A stretch of DNA of 15,488 bases from the NCBI GenBank assembly GCA_023662705.1, contig JAMPIM010000038.1, positions 1 to 15,488 on the forward strand, read 5' to 3'. Below, piece after piece: positions 1-7,542 of the stretch. The translations under genes were made by a program, and so were the position numbers. Source of the stretch: Candidatus Gastranaerophilales bacterium. Lineage in GTDB: Bacteria; Cyanobacteriota; Vampirovibrionia; Gastranaerophilales; Gastranaerophilaceae. The notes below the pieces were generated by a model. It had not been told where the DNA came from. It searched no databases and worked only from the letters and a program-made list of their open reading frames with translations. Each line of letters opens with the position of its first letter. Position 1 is the stretch's first letter.

Positions 1-71
1 AGATTTGCAAATTTTTCTGCCAAAAGTTTTGTATCATCTAAAGTTTTACATTTTTGTACAAATTGTGCCAT
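1..71 (-). CDS. tsaE: Probable TsaE (tRNA t6A-modification ATPase), N-terminal fragment
   Basis: Only the first 23 codons lie in the window. The gene reads leftward and leaves at base 1. The visible start is MAQFVQKCKTLDDTKLLAEK, which resembles the N-terminus of TsaE (YjeE/YdiB) ahead of its P-loop: a 'T-x-x-x-T-x-x-L/I-A' pattern. TsaE is the small ATPase that works with TsaB and TsaD to make threonylcarbamoyladenosine on tRNA. The diagnostic Walker A motif is outside the window, so this rests on a short match. I chose the ATG at 71 because a GAGG sits 8 nt upstream; the ATG at 75 is in another frame and stops after nine codons. The gene follows the XRE regulator on the same strand after 48 nt, so the two may be co-transcribed. 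Confidence 0.45.
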   Translation of the reverse strand, partial: MAQFVQKCKTLDDTKLLAEKFAN

Positions 72-119
72 TCATTTTTCCTCAAATACAATTCTACAAC
101 AATGTAAAATAAATTTCTA

Positions 120-473
120 TTACCAAAGTTCTTTTTTCATTCTAACAATACTGGCATTAACAGCATCTATAAAATTTTCGTAAAAAATTAACTCAGTTTT
201 TGATGCAGATATTATGGTTTGAATTAATTTATTTTTCACATTATCTTCTGTAAGAGCAGAATCAAAACCAAAAATTCGTAAATCTAATTTTAGAACACTT
301 GCCAACATAAAAAATGTTTTGAGTGACGGAATATAATGTCCGCTTTCAATTCTTGAAATATGCTGAACACTTAATTCAACCATTTCGGCAAGCTGAGCCT
401 GCGTAAGTCCCGCAGCTCTGCGATGTACAAAAATCTGCTCGGCTATAAATTTTTTATCATCAAATCTCATCAT
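120..473 (-). CDS. XRE/Cro-C1-type helix-turn-helix regulator
   Basis: A small DNA-binding protein of about 117 residues. Residues 10-65 form a Cro/C1-type helix-turn-helix domain: RRAAGLTQAQLAEMVELSVQ followed by HISRIESGHYIPSLKT, with the typical 'LTQ-x-x-LA', 'S-x-x-x-IS-R-I-E-x-G' and 'P-x-x-x-L' landmarks. The remaining ~45 residues are polar and match no family I recognise. The frame is open from an ATG at 479, but AAGGA lies only 1 nt before that codon and 7 nt before the ATG at 473, so 473 is the better start. A perfect 12-bp palindrome (483-494) overlaps this ribosome binding region and could be a self-regulatory operator. The gene is divergent from the glycosyltransferase at 645, whose promoter region it may control. 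Target genes are not known. Confidence 0.85.
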   Translation of the reverse strand: MMRFDDKKFIAEQIFVHRRAAGLTQAQLAEMVELSVQHISRIESGHYIPSLKTFFMLASVLKLDLRIFGFDSALTEDNVKNKLIQTIISASKTELIFYENFIDAVNASIVRMKKELW

Positions 474-482
474 ACTCATATC

Positions 483-494
483 CTTAAATTTAAG
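483..494. promoter_or_regulatory. 12-bp perfect palindrome over the XRE gene's ribosome binding site
   Basis: CTTAAATTTAAG is its own reverse complement and covers the AAGG of the XRE gene's Shine-Dalgarno sequence on the minus strand. Self-repression through such a site is common for this regulator class, but AT-rich palindromes also occur by chance, so this is only a candidate operator. Confidence 0.2.
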
Positions 495-557
495 AATATG
501 ATGTTTACAAATATTTTTAAATAACGCATACGCATATTACATATTTTTTATAAATGC

Positions 558-586
558 TTGCGTGTATGTGAAAAACATTGTATAAT
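558..586 (+). promoter_or_regulatory. Sigma-70-type promoter of the family 2 glycosyltransferase
   Basis: TTGCGT (558-563), a 17-nt spacer and a perfect TATAAT (581-586). Transcription should begin near 593, giving a leader of about 50 nt before the ATG at 645. The upstream in-frame TTG at 558 is the -35 box itself, which argues against starting the protein there. Confidence 0.65.
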
Positions 587-588
587 CA

Positions 589-609
589 CTTGCATATATT
601 TATTGCAAG
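589..609. promoter_or_regulatory. Candidate operator: CTTGCA-N9-TGCAAG dyad at the transcription start
   Basis: The 6-bp arms at 589-594 and 604-609 are exact inverted repeats 9 nt apart, placed just after the -10 box where a repressor would block initiation. Related GCATAT/GCATAC words recur nearby (527-537, 592-598, 622-628). The divergently encoded XRE protein is the obvious candidate binder, by inference from position only. Confidence 0.3.
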
Positions 610-644
610 AACATAACACATGCATATACAAGAGAAAGAATATT

Positions 645-1550
645 ATGGACAAAAAAAAGCAGAATCCTAAGGTATCAGTAATATTACCAATTTATAACGT
701 AGAAAAATTTATTCCATTTGCCTTAGAAAGTCTTATCAACCAAACATTAAAAGATATTGAAATAATCTGCGTTGATGATTGCTCTACCGACAATTCATTA
801 AAAGTAGCTCAACAATATGCATTAAAAGACAATAGAATTGTTGTTATCCAACAAGATAAAAATATGGGCGAAGTTGTAGCCAAACATGCAGGAGCATTAA
901 TCGCTCAAGCCGATTATATAGGAACATTGGATCCTGATGACTGGGTCTCGCTGAATTTTTATGAAGAAATGTATAAAAACATTACCACAGCTCAGGCTGA
1001 TATAGCTTATTGTTCATATCAAATTACTAAAGAAAACGGAGCTTTAAGAAATAAATTTGTTAATTATCCAAATATAACGAACCTGATTAATACAACTATT
1101 AACGAACTAAATCCCGGCACAACAAATAAATTAATAAAGAAATCAATTTTCTTAAACGGCGTTAATTTTACCGAGCGAGATATATGGAAAGATTTATATC
1201 AATACTGGAGAGCTTATTCAAATAATAATTATAAAAGTGTTTATGTCGAGGATATTCTTTATTTTTATAGACAAAGAAAAAGTTCAATTATGCACACAAA
1301 AGAACCAATTAAAACTGACTATAACAAACTTCTTACGACATTAGATTTAATAGCACAGTATTTAATTAAAAACAAAAGATACAAATTATATGCTTCAGCA
1401 CTCTGGCAAAAAACAGAAATGCTTACAAAGAAAAAACTTAATAAAAATATTTTCCGAAAACTTTATTTCAAACAATTTAAAAAGGAATTGATTTCTATTG
1501 CGCACAAAAACCAAATTCCACTTGAAGACCTAAATTGCGTTTTAAAATAA
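645..1550 (+). CDS. Family 2 glycosyltransferase (GT-A fold)
   Basis: Transfers a sugar from a nucleotide-sugar donor, probably in synthesis of a surface polysaccharide or other glycan; the substrate cannot be read from sequence. Residues 8-100 are a clear GT2 domain: KVSVILPIYNVEKFI opening, the donor-binding IICVDDCSTDNS (41-51), and LDPDDW (95-100) with the metal-binding DxD-type aspartates. The C-terminal ~150 residues are lysine- and tyrosine-rich and fit the variable acceptor half. There is no membrane segment, so it is cytoplasmic. The start at 645 gives 301 residues; the longer frame from 558 would translate the promoter. The Shine-Dalgarno sequence is weak (AGAGAAAGA). It stands alone on the plus strand, divergent from the XRE regulator and with its stop 1 nt from the stop of the convergent diguanylate cyclase. 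Confidence 0.88.
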   Translation: MDKKKQNPKVSVILPIYNVEKFIPFALESLINQTLKDIEIICVDDCSTDNSLKVAQQYALKDNRIVVIQQDKNMGEVVAKHAGALIAQADYIGTLDPDDWVSLNFYEEMYKNITTAQADIAYCSYQITKENGALRNKFVNYPNITNLINTTINELNPGTTNKLIKKSIFLNGVNFTERDIWKDLYQYWRAYSNNNYKSVYVEDILYFYRQRKSSIMHTKEPIKTDYNKLLTTLDLIAQYLIKNKRYKLYASALWQKTEMLTKKKLNKNIFRKLYFKQFKKELISIAHKNQIPLEDLNCVLK

Positions 1551-1551
1551 T

Positions 1552-2949
1552 TTAAGCGACACAAACTCTGTTTCGCCCGCCTTTTTTCGCTTCGTATAAG
1601 GCTTTATCTGCGCGCTCGAATAATTCTTCGCCGGATTCGATTTTGTTGTATTCAGCAAGTCCCATACTGATTGTTACAGCTATTTCAACATTATCAACAG
1701 TCACCGGATGAGCTTCAACCGCTTTTCTAAGACGTTCACCTACAATCTGAGCTTCCTCAATTTTAGTAAACGGTAAAAGTACTGCAAACTCTTCCCCGCC
1801 GTATCTTGCAGGAATATCGGATTCACGAAGCTGTTCCTTAATAATAGAAGCAACCGTTCTTAAGACCTCATCTCCTGCTGCGTGACCGTAAGTGTCATTA
1901 ACCTTCTTAAAGAAATCAATATCCACCATCATTGCACAAAGCGGATTGTTTTGACGTTTTGTTATAGAAATTTCCTGCCCCAAACGAGTCTCAAACTGAC
2001 GTCTGTTGTTCAAATTAGTCAAAGCATCCAGTGTAGCATACTGCAAAATTGTAGAATAAGTATTTGCTCTGTTAATCGTTGCAGCTGCCTGTCTTGTAAG
2101 CTGTTCCAAATAATCAATATCACGTTTGGAAAGCTTTTCAATCATACTTCTTGCAACAATACAACCTGTTACTTCGTCTTCTGAAACAAGCGGAAATGCT
2201 CCAATTTTATCATCATTGGTTAAAATATAACCATAATCATTATCAACCTGTTTCAACACATCAAAGACACGCTCGTCATTACAAGCTTTCGGCCAAACAA
2301 GTGAAAATTCTTCGCCTTGTTTCAAGAAAACATATATTAAATGGTCAGAAATAAATCTGTCCAGCATTTCACCTATAAGCGGCACAATATAATTGATTTC
2401 ATACTGGGTTTCAATGATTTTTGCAATATTCTTCATTGAATCATGGAACTCAACATTTATTTGAGATTGTTCATTCAAAACAATATTTTGAAGTTTCAAA
2501 GAAATCTGTGTTCCTAAAATTTTCATTAGGAATAAATCTTCCATATCAATAGAAGTGTCTTCATCAAAAACAAGTTCGATTATTCCAAAAACCATACCAT
2601 TTTTAACAATCGGCATAAACAATGATTGAAGCTTAAAACTTATTTCCCCGATAGTTTGCGGAAGTTTAAAAGCCTTATTATTGATTACAAAATCATTGCC
2701 GTGAATTTCTTCATAAGCGTGATAAATAGTATCTTTCAAATCACACTGCAAGACTTCGTCAATCACGCACCAATTCTGCGCATAATTTCTCAGAGTAGAT
2801 GTGTTCGGGTCAAAAACATAGATATTCAAATCTTTTAGATTGATATAAGTATTAATAACCGTTTTTAATTCGGTTACCAGCTCATAAGCATCAAGCTCTT
2901 TTATTAAAATATCTGCTGTTTTATTCAAAAAATGTAATTTTGAATTCAT
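1552..2949 (-). CDS. GAF-domain diguanylate cyclase (GGDEF)
   Basis: Makes cyclic di-GMP from two GTP. The C-terminal ~165 residues are a full GGDEF domain: the TLDALTNLNNRRQFE entry (306-320), VDIDFFKKVNDTYGHAAGDE (342-361) with metal and base ligands D343, N351 and D360, and the signature GGEEF (384-388). RESD (375-378) lies five residues before GGEEF, which is the RxxD inhibitory site, so product feedback is expected. Residues 1-290 look like one or two GAF-type sensory domains (roughly 20-150 and 175-290); the ligand is unknown. There is no transmembrane segment and no EAL domain. The ATG directly follows the TAA of the upstream TPR gene with no gap. The TPR protein's final acidic codons (GAGGAAGAGGAA) serve as the Shine-Dalgarno sequence, so translation of the two is probably coupled. 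Confidence 0.93.
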   Translation of the reverse strand: MNSKLHFLNKTADILIKELDAYELVTELKTVINTYINLKDLNIYVFDPNTSTLRNYAQNWCVIDEVLQCDLKDTIYHAYEEIHGNDFVINNKAFKLPQTIGEISFKLQSLFMPIVKNGMVFGIIELVFDEDTSIDMEDLFLMKILGTQISLKLQNIVLNEQSQINVEFHDSMKNIAKIIETQYEINYIVPLIGEMLDRFISDHLIYVFLKQGEEFSLVWPKACNDERVFDVLKQVDNDYGYILTNDDKIGAFPLVSEDEVTGCIVARSMIEKLSKRDIDYLEQLTRQAAATINRANTYSTILQYATLDALTNLNNRRQFETRLGQEISITKRQNNPLCAMMVDIDFFKKVNDTYGHAAGDEVLRTVASIIKEQLRESDIPARYGGEEFAVLLPFTKIEEAQIVGERLRKAVEAHPVTVDNVEIAVTISMGLAEYNKIESGEELFERADKALYEAKKGGRNRVCVA

Positions 2950-4005
2950 TTATTCCTCTTCCTCTTTAAAATAACTAAACCCTGCACAGGTTTGGAAGTT
3001 TTTATACATAGCTTTGTCAAACTCATCATCAGCAACAATTTTGCCATTGACATAAGTATAGCTGTTATTCAGACTACCGACAGGCTCATCCGTTAATTTT
3101 TCTGTATAATACTCTTCACTTGTTATAAATCTTCTTGTAACTTCGTTTAAAAGATTAAAGATATATGTTGTTTGAACTGTTGAAGAAGTTGGATTTTCGG
3201 ATATCAAAATTGCTGCTTTTTCAAGCTCTGCAATTGATTCACGGTCACGATGCAATCCTCTTAAAAGCACTGCAAGGTTATAATGACCTTCAAAATTCAT
3301 TGGTTCAACATCAATCGCTTTGCAGTAATCAAGTCCTGCCTCACGGAACTCACCGCGCAAATGATGTGCTACAGCTCGGTTATAGTAAATATCATAACTT
3401 TTCTTGATATAACCTGTTGCTTTGGTATATGCTTCAATCGCATGTCCTAAATATTCATAAGCCAAATACTGTTTTTCAAGAGGCAAATATAAAGCTTTCT
3501 GGCGGAAAGCAACACCTTTATTAAAAAATGCAAGTCCGCGGTTTGTATCAACACTCTTGATATTTGAATAAACAAACGGAATCCAGAGTTTAAAAAGCTT
3601 TATGGTCGGAACGATATCAAACTGAGTAATCGCTTCATCAAAAAAGCCCAAATCTTCCGAATACACAATTCCAAGATTCATACGAGCCATTACAAAATTC
3701 GGATTAGCTGCAATTGCTTTTTCATAAGCATCAACCGCAGAATAGTAATCCTCGTGAACTGCATAGATATTTCCAAGATTAAACCACGCTTCATAATGCT
3801 GAGGATACAATTCCAATCCCGCAAGATAATAATCAAGGGTCTTGCCCATATTATCAGCAGCATAAGCCTGATCACCTTTATAGATATAATAAGTCCCTTT
3901 TGCATGCCTGTACTGTTCTTTGAACCAATCCTGATAAAAATATCCGACAGCAGCAAGAATTAAAATAAATAATAACGGGAATATCTTTCTAAAGAAACGT
4001 CTCAT
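2950..4005 (-). CDS. Membrane-anchored TPR protein
   Basis: A 351-residue protein with a short positive N-terminus (MRRFFRK), one hydrophobic segment (about residues 8-24) with no clear cleavage site, and then tetratricopeptide repeats. It is therefore probably anchored in the inner membrane with repeats outside the cytoplasm, though topology is inferred. Recognisable TPR units are near 38-70, 72-104 (AWFNLGNIYAVHEDYYSAVD), 106-130, 155-198, 205-236 and 240-270. These act as protein-binding scaffolds. The tail ends in FKEEEE. No catalytic domain is seen. It lies between an exported calcineurin-like protein and the diguanylate cyclase and is directly coupled to the latter, which suggests a shared signalling or envelope role, but the partner is unknown. 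No Shine-Dalgarno is visible; a TATAAT lies 8 nt before the ATG. Confidence 0.85.
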   Translation of the reverse strand: MRRFFRKIFPLLFILILAAVGYFYQDWFKEQYRHAKGTYYIYKGDQAYAADNMGKTLDYYLAGLELYPQHYEAWFNLGNIYAVHEDYYSAVDAYEKAIAANPNFVMARMNLGIVYSEDLGFFDEAITQFDIVPTIKLFKLWIPFVYSNIKSVDTNRGLAFFNKGVAFRQKALYLPLEKQYLAYEYLGHAIEAYTKATGYIKKSYDIYYNRAVAHHLRGEFREAGLDYCKAIDVEPMNFEGHYNLAVLLRGLHRDRESIAELEKAAILISENPTSSTVQTTYIFNLLNEVTRRFITSEEYYTEKLTDEPVGSLNNSYTYVNGKIVADDEFDKAMYKNFQTCAGFSYFKEEEE

Positions 4006-4013
4006 AGTTAAGA

Positions 4014-4019
4014 ATTATA
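4014..4019 (-). promoter_or_regulatory. -10-like TATAAT just before the TPR gene (possible leaderless start)
   Basis: On the minus strand, GCTATAATTCTTAACTATG places a perfect TATAAT 8 nt before the start codon. The -35 region is poor (TTCCAT at 17-nt spacing). If used, transcription would start at or next to the ATG, and no Shine-Dalgarno is present to contradict that. Confidence 0.4.
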
Positions 4020-4043
4020 GCATAGTTTTAGACATAATGGAAT

Positions 4044-4826
4044 TTATTCTTTAATAATAGACCAAATTTCAGGAGTTTTAGTATCACAGTCCAAAACATC
4101 AAAAACTCTGTAAACAGGCGCATCCGCAGTAGAAATATGTTTAACCCCGTTGAAATCAATCTCGTTGTTTACTCCAAAATGTCCTGCAACAATTGCCTTA
4201 ACATTCTTATGCTTAGCAAGAGTTTTAAGATAGTTTTCAGGCTTAGCAGTATATCTCATCTCTTTTTCACAAGGCGGAATAATAGGATAATGCTGTAAAA
4301 TAATCACATTTTTATCTGCATTCAAAGTAAGCTGTTCATCAAGCCATTTAACTACATCAGGCTTATAATACCCCATTGATGTAGGAATAACTTCTTTTGA
4401 ACCGTCAAGCACAATAAAAACAAGACCTTTTTTTTCAAAAACATAATTTGGTGATTCGATTTTTTTGTGAGTACGTAAATTTTTACCCACAATTTTCATA
4501 TAATCAGCTTTTCCCAAATCTTTTTGTTTGTTAACGTCTTTTTGTCCCAGAACAATATACACAGGGACATTAATCTTTTTAGCCTGTTTAACAAAAGCCT
4601 CTAAATCATTGCGTTTAGGTTTAGAAATATTATTCCCGCTAAACACAACAAAAGAAACATTTTTCTGTCTGTTAACTTCCGTAATAATTTTATCCAAACG
4701 CTGTTCTGATTCGGGAGTAGAATTAAATCCCAAACCATCAATCTGAACAAAACGCAAATCTTCTGCAAATACAGAAGTAGACAGCGCAAAAAATATAAAT
4801 AAAACACTAAAAAACTTATTTTTCAT
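4044..4826 (-). CDS. Exported calcineurin-like phosphoesterase family protein with degenerate metal site
   Basis: A 260-residue protein with a signal peptide (residues 1-21, probable cleavage VFA/ED), so periplasmic or otherwise exported. The alternating strand/helix pattern and five motif positions match the calcineurin-like metallophosphoesterase fold, but most metal ligands are changed. Motif I is D30-G-L where D-x-H is usual; motif II is SGNN (63-66) for GD; motif III is GQKD (94-97) for GNHD/E; LQHYP (177-181) keeps its histidine; motif V is GHFG (215-218) for GHxH. With so few ligands it may be a non-catalytic binding protein or use an unusual site. The following TPR and diguanylate cyclase genes are on the same strand, the first 38 nt away. 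There is no Shine-Dalgarno; a TAAAAT lies 6 nt before the ATG. Confidence 0.75.
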   Translation of the reverse strand: MKNKFFSVLFIFFALSTSVFAEDLRFVQIDGLGFNSTPESEQRLDKIITEVNRQKNVSFVVFSGNNISKPKRNDLEAFVKQAKKINVPVYIVLGQKDVNKQKDLGKADYMKIVGKNLRTHKKIESPNYVFEKKGLVFIVLDGSKEVIPTSMGYYKPDVVKWLDEQLTLNADKNVIILQHYPIIPPCEKEMRYTAKPENYLKTLAKHKNVKAIVAGHFGVNNEIDFNGVKHISTADAPVYRVFDVLDCDTKTPEIWSIIKE

Positions 4827-4832
4827 AAATAT

Positions 4833-4838
4833 ATTTTA
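4833..4838 (-). promoter_or_regulatory. -10-like TAAAAT just before the calcineurin-like gene
   Basis: TAAAAT is 6 nt from the ATG at 4826 and the gene has no Shine-Dalgarno sequence. The -35 region is weak. In such AT-rich sequence the hexamer alone is weak evidence, but it repeats the arrangement seen at the TPR, exporter and RqcH genes. Confidence 0.3.
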
Positions 4839-4863
4839 CCACAAATTAATTTCATGATAGAAT
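4835..4863 (+). promoter_or_regulatory. Promoter of the mtnP-yggT-glycosyltransferase operon
   Basis: TTTACC (4835-4840), 17-nt spacer, TAGAAT (4858-4863), each a good match to the sigma-70 consensus. The expected start is near 4870, about 28 nt before the ATG at 4898. It overlaps the back-to-back -10-like element of the divergent gene. Confidence 0.45.
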
Positions 4864-4897
4864 TGGATACAATTAGAAAAATGAAAGGGAAAATCAA

Positions 4898-5695
4898 ATG
4901 GAAAAATTGGCAGACATCGGCGTATTTGGCGGTTCAGGATTTTATAAATTTTTAGAAGATATTAAAGAAGTAAAAGTAGAAACACCTTATGGAATGCCTT
5001 CTGACAGTTTGTTCATCGGTAAAATCGGAAACCATAAAGTAGCGTTTATGCCTCGTCACGGCAGAAGCCATACTATTTTACCTCATTTGATCAACTACCG
5101 CGCTAACGTATGGGCAATGAAACATGTTGGTTGTACAAGAGTTATCTCTCCTTGCGCAGCAGGCAGTCTTCAAAAACACGTTGAACCGGGTCATTTCGTA
5201 ATCTGCGACCAGTTCGTAGACTGGACAGACGGAAGAAAAACAACTTTCTTTGAAGGCCCTATCGTTACTCACCCATCAGCAGCTGAAACTTACTGCCCAG
5301 AACTAAGACAGCTTGCAATTGATACAGCTCGCGAATTGGGAATTACCGTTCACGAAACAGGTACTGTTGTTGTAATCAACGGCCCAAGATTCTCTACAAA
5401 AGCAGAATCAAAATTCTTCACAAACCAGGGTTGGGAAGTTATCAATATGACCGCATTCCCTGAAGCATACCTTGTTAAAGAAATGGATATGTGTCCTTTA
5501 AATATTTCTTTAATCACAGACTACGATGCAGGTTTGGTTGGAGATGTTCCTCCTGTTTCTCACCACGAAGTTATTCAGGTATTTAACAACAACCTTGATA
5601 ACTTGAAAAAATTGTTATTCACAATGATTGAAAGAATTCCAGCTGAAAACAATAACTGTGCTTGCCCTAATACAAAATCAAGTTCACAATTATAG
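4898..5695 (+). CDS. mtnP: S-methyl-5'-thioadenosine phosphorylase
   Basis: Cleaves methylthioadenosine with phosphate to adenine and methylthioribose-1-phosphate, clearing the by-product of polyamine synthesis and feeding methionine salvage. The 265-residue length and motifs fit the trimeric MTAP/PNP family: phosphate-binding GGSGF (11-15) and RHGRSH (53-58), the GPRFSTKAES block (162-171), NMTAFPEA (183-190) near the ribose, and TDYDAG (207-212) at the purine site. Human MTAP has the equivalent NMT..PE and TDYD blocks, so a 6-amino/6-oxopurine nucleoside phosphorylase is the main alternative and methylthioinosine a possible substrate. The final ~15 residues are a Cys/Ser-rich tail (CACPNTKSSSQL). 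First gene of a plus-strand operon; the yggT start is 9 nt after its stop. No other methionine-salvage gene is in view. Confidence 0.9.
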   Translation: MEKLADIGVFGGSGFYKFLEDIKEVKVETPYGMPSDSLFIGKIGNHKVAFMPRHGRSHTILPHLINYRANVWAMKHVGCTRVISPCAAGSLQKHVEPGHFVICDQFVDWTDGRKTTFFEGPIVTHPSAAETYCPELRQLAIDTARELGITVHETGTVVVINGPRFSTKAESKFFTNQGWEVINMTAFPEAYLVKEMDMCPLNISLITDYDAGLVGDVPPVSHHEVIQVFNNNLDNLKKLLFTMIERIPAENNNCACPNTKSSSQL

Positions 5696-5704
5696 GGGTA
5701 AATT

Positions 5705-5971
5705 ATGATATCAAGAGTTGTAGATTTATTATTCTATTTTTACTATCTGTTATTAATTATCAGAATCTTTTTAACATGGATTCGTACAATTGATTGGTAT
5801 GCACAGCCTTATGCATGGCTAAGGTCAATAACAGATCCGTTTTTGAATATTTTCAGAAATATTATTCCACCAATAGGCGGTGTACTTGATATTTCACCAA
5901 TTCTCGCTATTATTATACTACAACTCTTACAGTCATTTATATTACGTACTCTTGGCAGCTTAGGATTATGA
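5705..5971 (+). CDS. yggT: YggT family membrane protein
   Basis: An 88-residue protein with two hydrophobic segments (about 5-25 and 63-83) and the family blocks RIFLTWI (20-26), DPFLNIFRNIIPPIGG (44-59) and LDISPILA (61-68). YggT/YlmG proteins are small inner-membrane proteins found in most bacteria and in cyanobacteria and plastids, where they are linked to division, membrane or cofactor-related functions; the molecular activity is not settled. An AGGGG overlapping the end of mtnP lies 7 nt before the ATG. Its stop overlaps the start of the next gene (ATGA, 5968-5971), so it is translationally coupled to the TPR glycosyltransferase. Confidence 0.9.
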   Translation: MISRVVDLLFYFYYLLLIIRIFLTWIRTIDWYAQPYAWLRSITDPFLNIFRNIIPPIGGVLDISPILAIIILQLLQSFILRTLGSLGL

Positions 5972-7542
5972 TTGACTTAGAAGCGTTAAATAAAGCAATT
6001 ATCCTGACTCAAAAAGGATTTTTTGAAGAAGCTGAGAAAATCTATCTTCAACTTCTTGAGCAAGAGCCCGAAAACGGGCCGCTTTTATCAGCATTTGGAC
6101 TGTTTTATGTTAATATTGGGAATTTTGAAAAAGCAAGCCACTATTTAAAAAAAGCCTGTGAAATCAAAGAAAGCCTGGGAACGGTTTCAGCTCTTGGATT
6201 TTGTGAATACAAACGCGGAAAGTTCGCATCAGCAGCCGAAATCCTTGAACACGCCCTACAATTTGGTGATACGGTTGAAATCTATACAAAATTAATCAAC
6301 AGCCTTTTTGAAACAAGAAACTACAAAAAAGCTGTAGAATACTCTGCAAAAATGCATCAACTTTATCCTGATAATCCCGAATCCATACTTTGTATGATTA
6401 AATCGCTCACTTACTCGGGAAAACTCGCAGAAGCAGAAGTAATGTGCGTTAATTACCTTAAAGAACATCAGGATGCACCTGCATTCTGGTTTCAATTGGG
6501 ATTCTTGAAAGAACTTATATATTCCGATGACAAACAAGCTTTTGAATGCTACAAAGCAGCTTCCGAACTCGGACAGCCGTCTGCGTATTACAATATGGCA
6601 GTAAGCTTACAAAAACAAGGTAAATATACAGAAGCAGAGGAGTTTTACGCAAAAATGCTTGAAAACTTCCCTCAAGACGAAAACACAATAGTATCTTACG
6701 GTATGTGCAAACTGGCGCAAAGAAAATTTCAAGAAGGCTATGAACTGTTTTTCCAACGCGAAGGAAATACTTATAAAATCGGAGAACCGTTTAAAGATGA
6801 AGTTGTTGTGGTTTGCGAACAGGGTTTTGGCGATCATATCCAGTTTATAAGATATTTGCCGTTCTTAAGAGAAAAAGTCAAAAAGCTTTATGTAGCTTCG
6901 CGTAAACCTTTAACAGAACTTTTCAAAAAGAATTATCCTGATATCGAATTCATCTCACACGAGGAAATAAAACCCGAAATGCAATCTGTGAGAATTACTG
7001 ACTTAGCCTATATTCTGGATATTGATTTTGATAACATTCCGTTCAGCGAAGGATATTTGAAATCCGAAACAAAAGAAATCAAATCGGATAAACTCAAGGT
7101 CGGATTATGTTGGGAAGCAGGCAGTGCGGGGATTAGAACAATGATTAACCGCACAATTAATATCAGACTTTTTGAAGATATTTTGAATATGGAAAATATT
7201 CAGGTTTACTCATTTCAAGTACAAGACACACTGAAAGGGAATGACAGATACCCGCAGATGATAAACCTTGCGCGTGATTTTAAAGATTTTGAAGACACAG
7301 CACAAGCTCTTCAAGCAATGGATGTTGTAATCAGCGTAGACACCTCCGTTGCACATCTTGCAGGCGCTCTCGGTGTAAAAACATTCCTGATGCTTCCGTA
7401 TGCAGCAGATTGGAGATGGTTTAATGACACAAAAACAACTCCATGGTATAAAAGTGTTGAAATATTTAAACAAAATGACCCTATTAGCTGGGAAAAACCT
7501 TTCGGAGATATAATATGCAGACTAAAAGAATACTCTTCATAA
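5968..7542 (+). CDS. TPR protein with C-terminal GT-B/GT9-like glycosyltransferase domain
   Basis: A 524-residue cytoplasmic protein. Residues 1-265 are about seven tetratricopeptide units (for example GNFEKASHYLKKACEI and GKYTEAEEFYAKMLENF). Residues 275-520 resemble the glycosyltransferase-B half seen in bacterial TPR-glycosyltransferase proteins and GT9: GFGDHIQFIRYLPFLRE (286-302), VGLCWEAGS (378-386), and DVVISVDTSVAHLAGALG (452-469), the nucleotide-sugar site where 'D-T/S-A/G-x-x-H-L-A' is typical. The LPYAADWRW block (476-484) is typical of this bacterial TPR-associated group. It probably glycosylates a protein or glycan acceptor recognised by the TPRs; donor and acceptor are unknown. 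Start is ATGA-coupled to yggT. The 3' end overlaps the next glycosyltransferase gene by 28 nt, so both are likely made together. Confidence 0.83.
   Translation: MIDLEALNKAIILTQKGFFEEAEKIYLQLLEQEPENGPLLSAFGLFYVNIGNFEKASHYLKKACEIKESLGTVSALGFCEYKRGKFASAAEILEHALQFGDTVEIYTKLINSLFETRNYKKAVEYSAKMHQLYPDNPESILCMIKSLTYSGKLAEAEVMCVNYLKEHQDAPAFWFQLGFLKELIYSDDKQAFECYKAASELGQPSAYYNMAVSLQKQGKYTEAEEFYAKMLENFPQDENTIVSYGMCKLAQRKFQEGYELFFQREGNTYKIGEPFKDEVVVVCEQGFGDHIQFIRYLPFLREKVKKLYVASRKPLTELFKKNYPDIEFISHEEIKPEMQSVRITDLAYILDIDFDNIPFSEGYLKSETKEIKSDKLKVGLCWEAGSAGIRTMINRTINIRLFEDILNMENIQVYSFQVQDTLKGNDRYPQMINLARDFKDFEDTAQALQAMDVVISVDTSVAHLAGALGVKTFLMLPYAADWRWFNDTKTTPWYKSVEIFKQNDPISWEKPFGDIICRLKEYSS

Noticed and set aside
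558..644. N-terminal extension of the family 2 glycosyltransferase to a TTG at 558
   Set aside because: The TTG is the -35 box of a good promoter, and the extra 29 residues show no family similarity.
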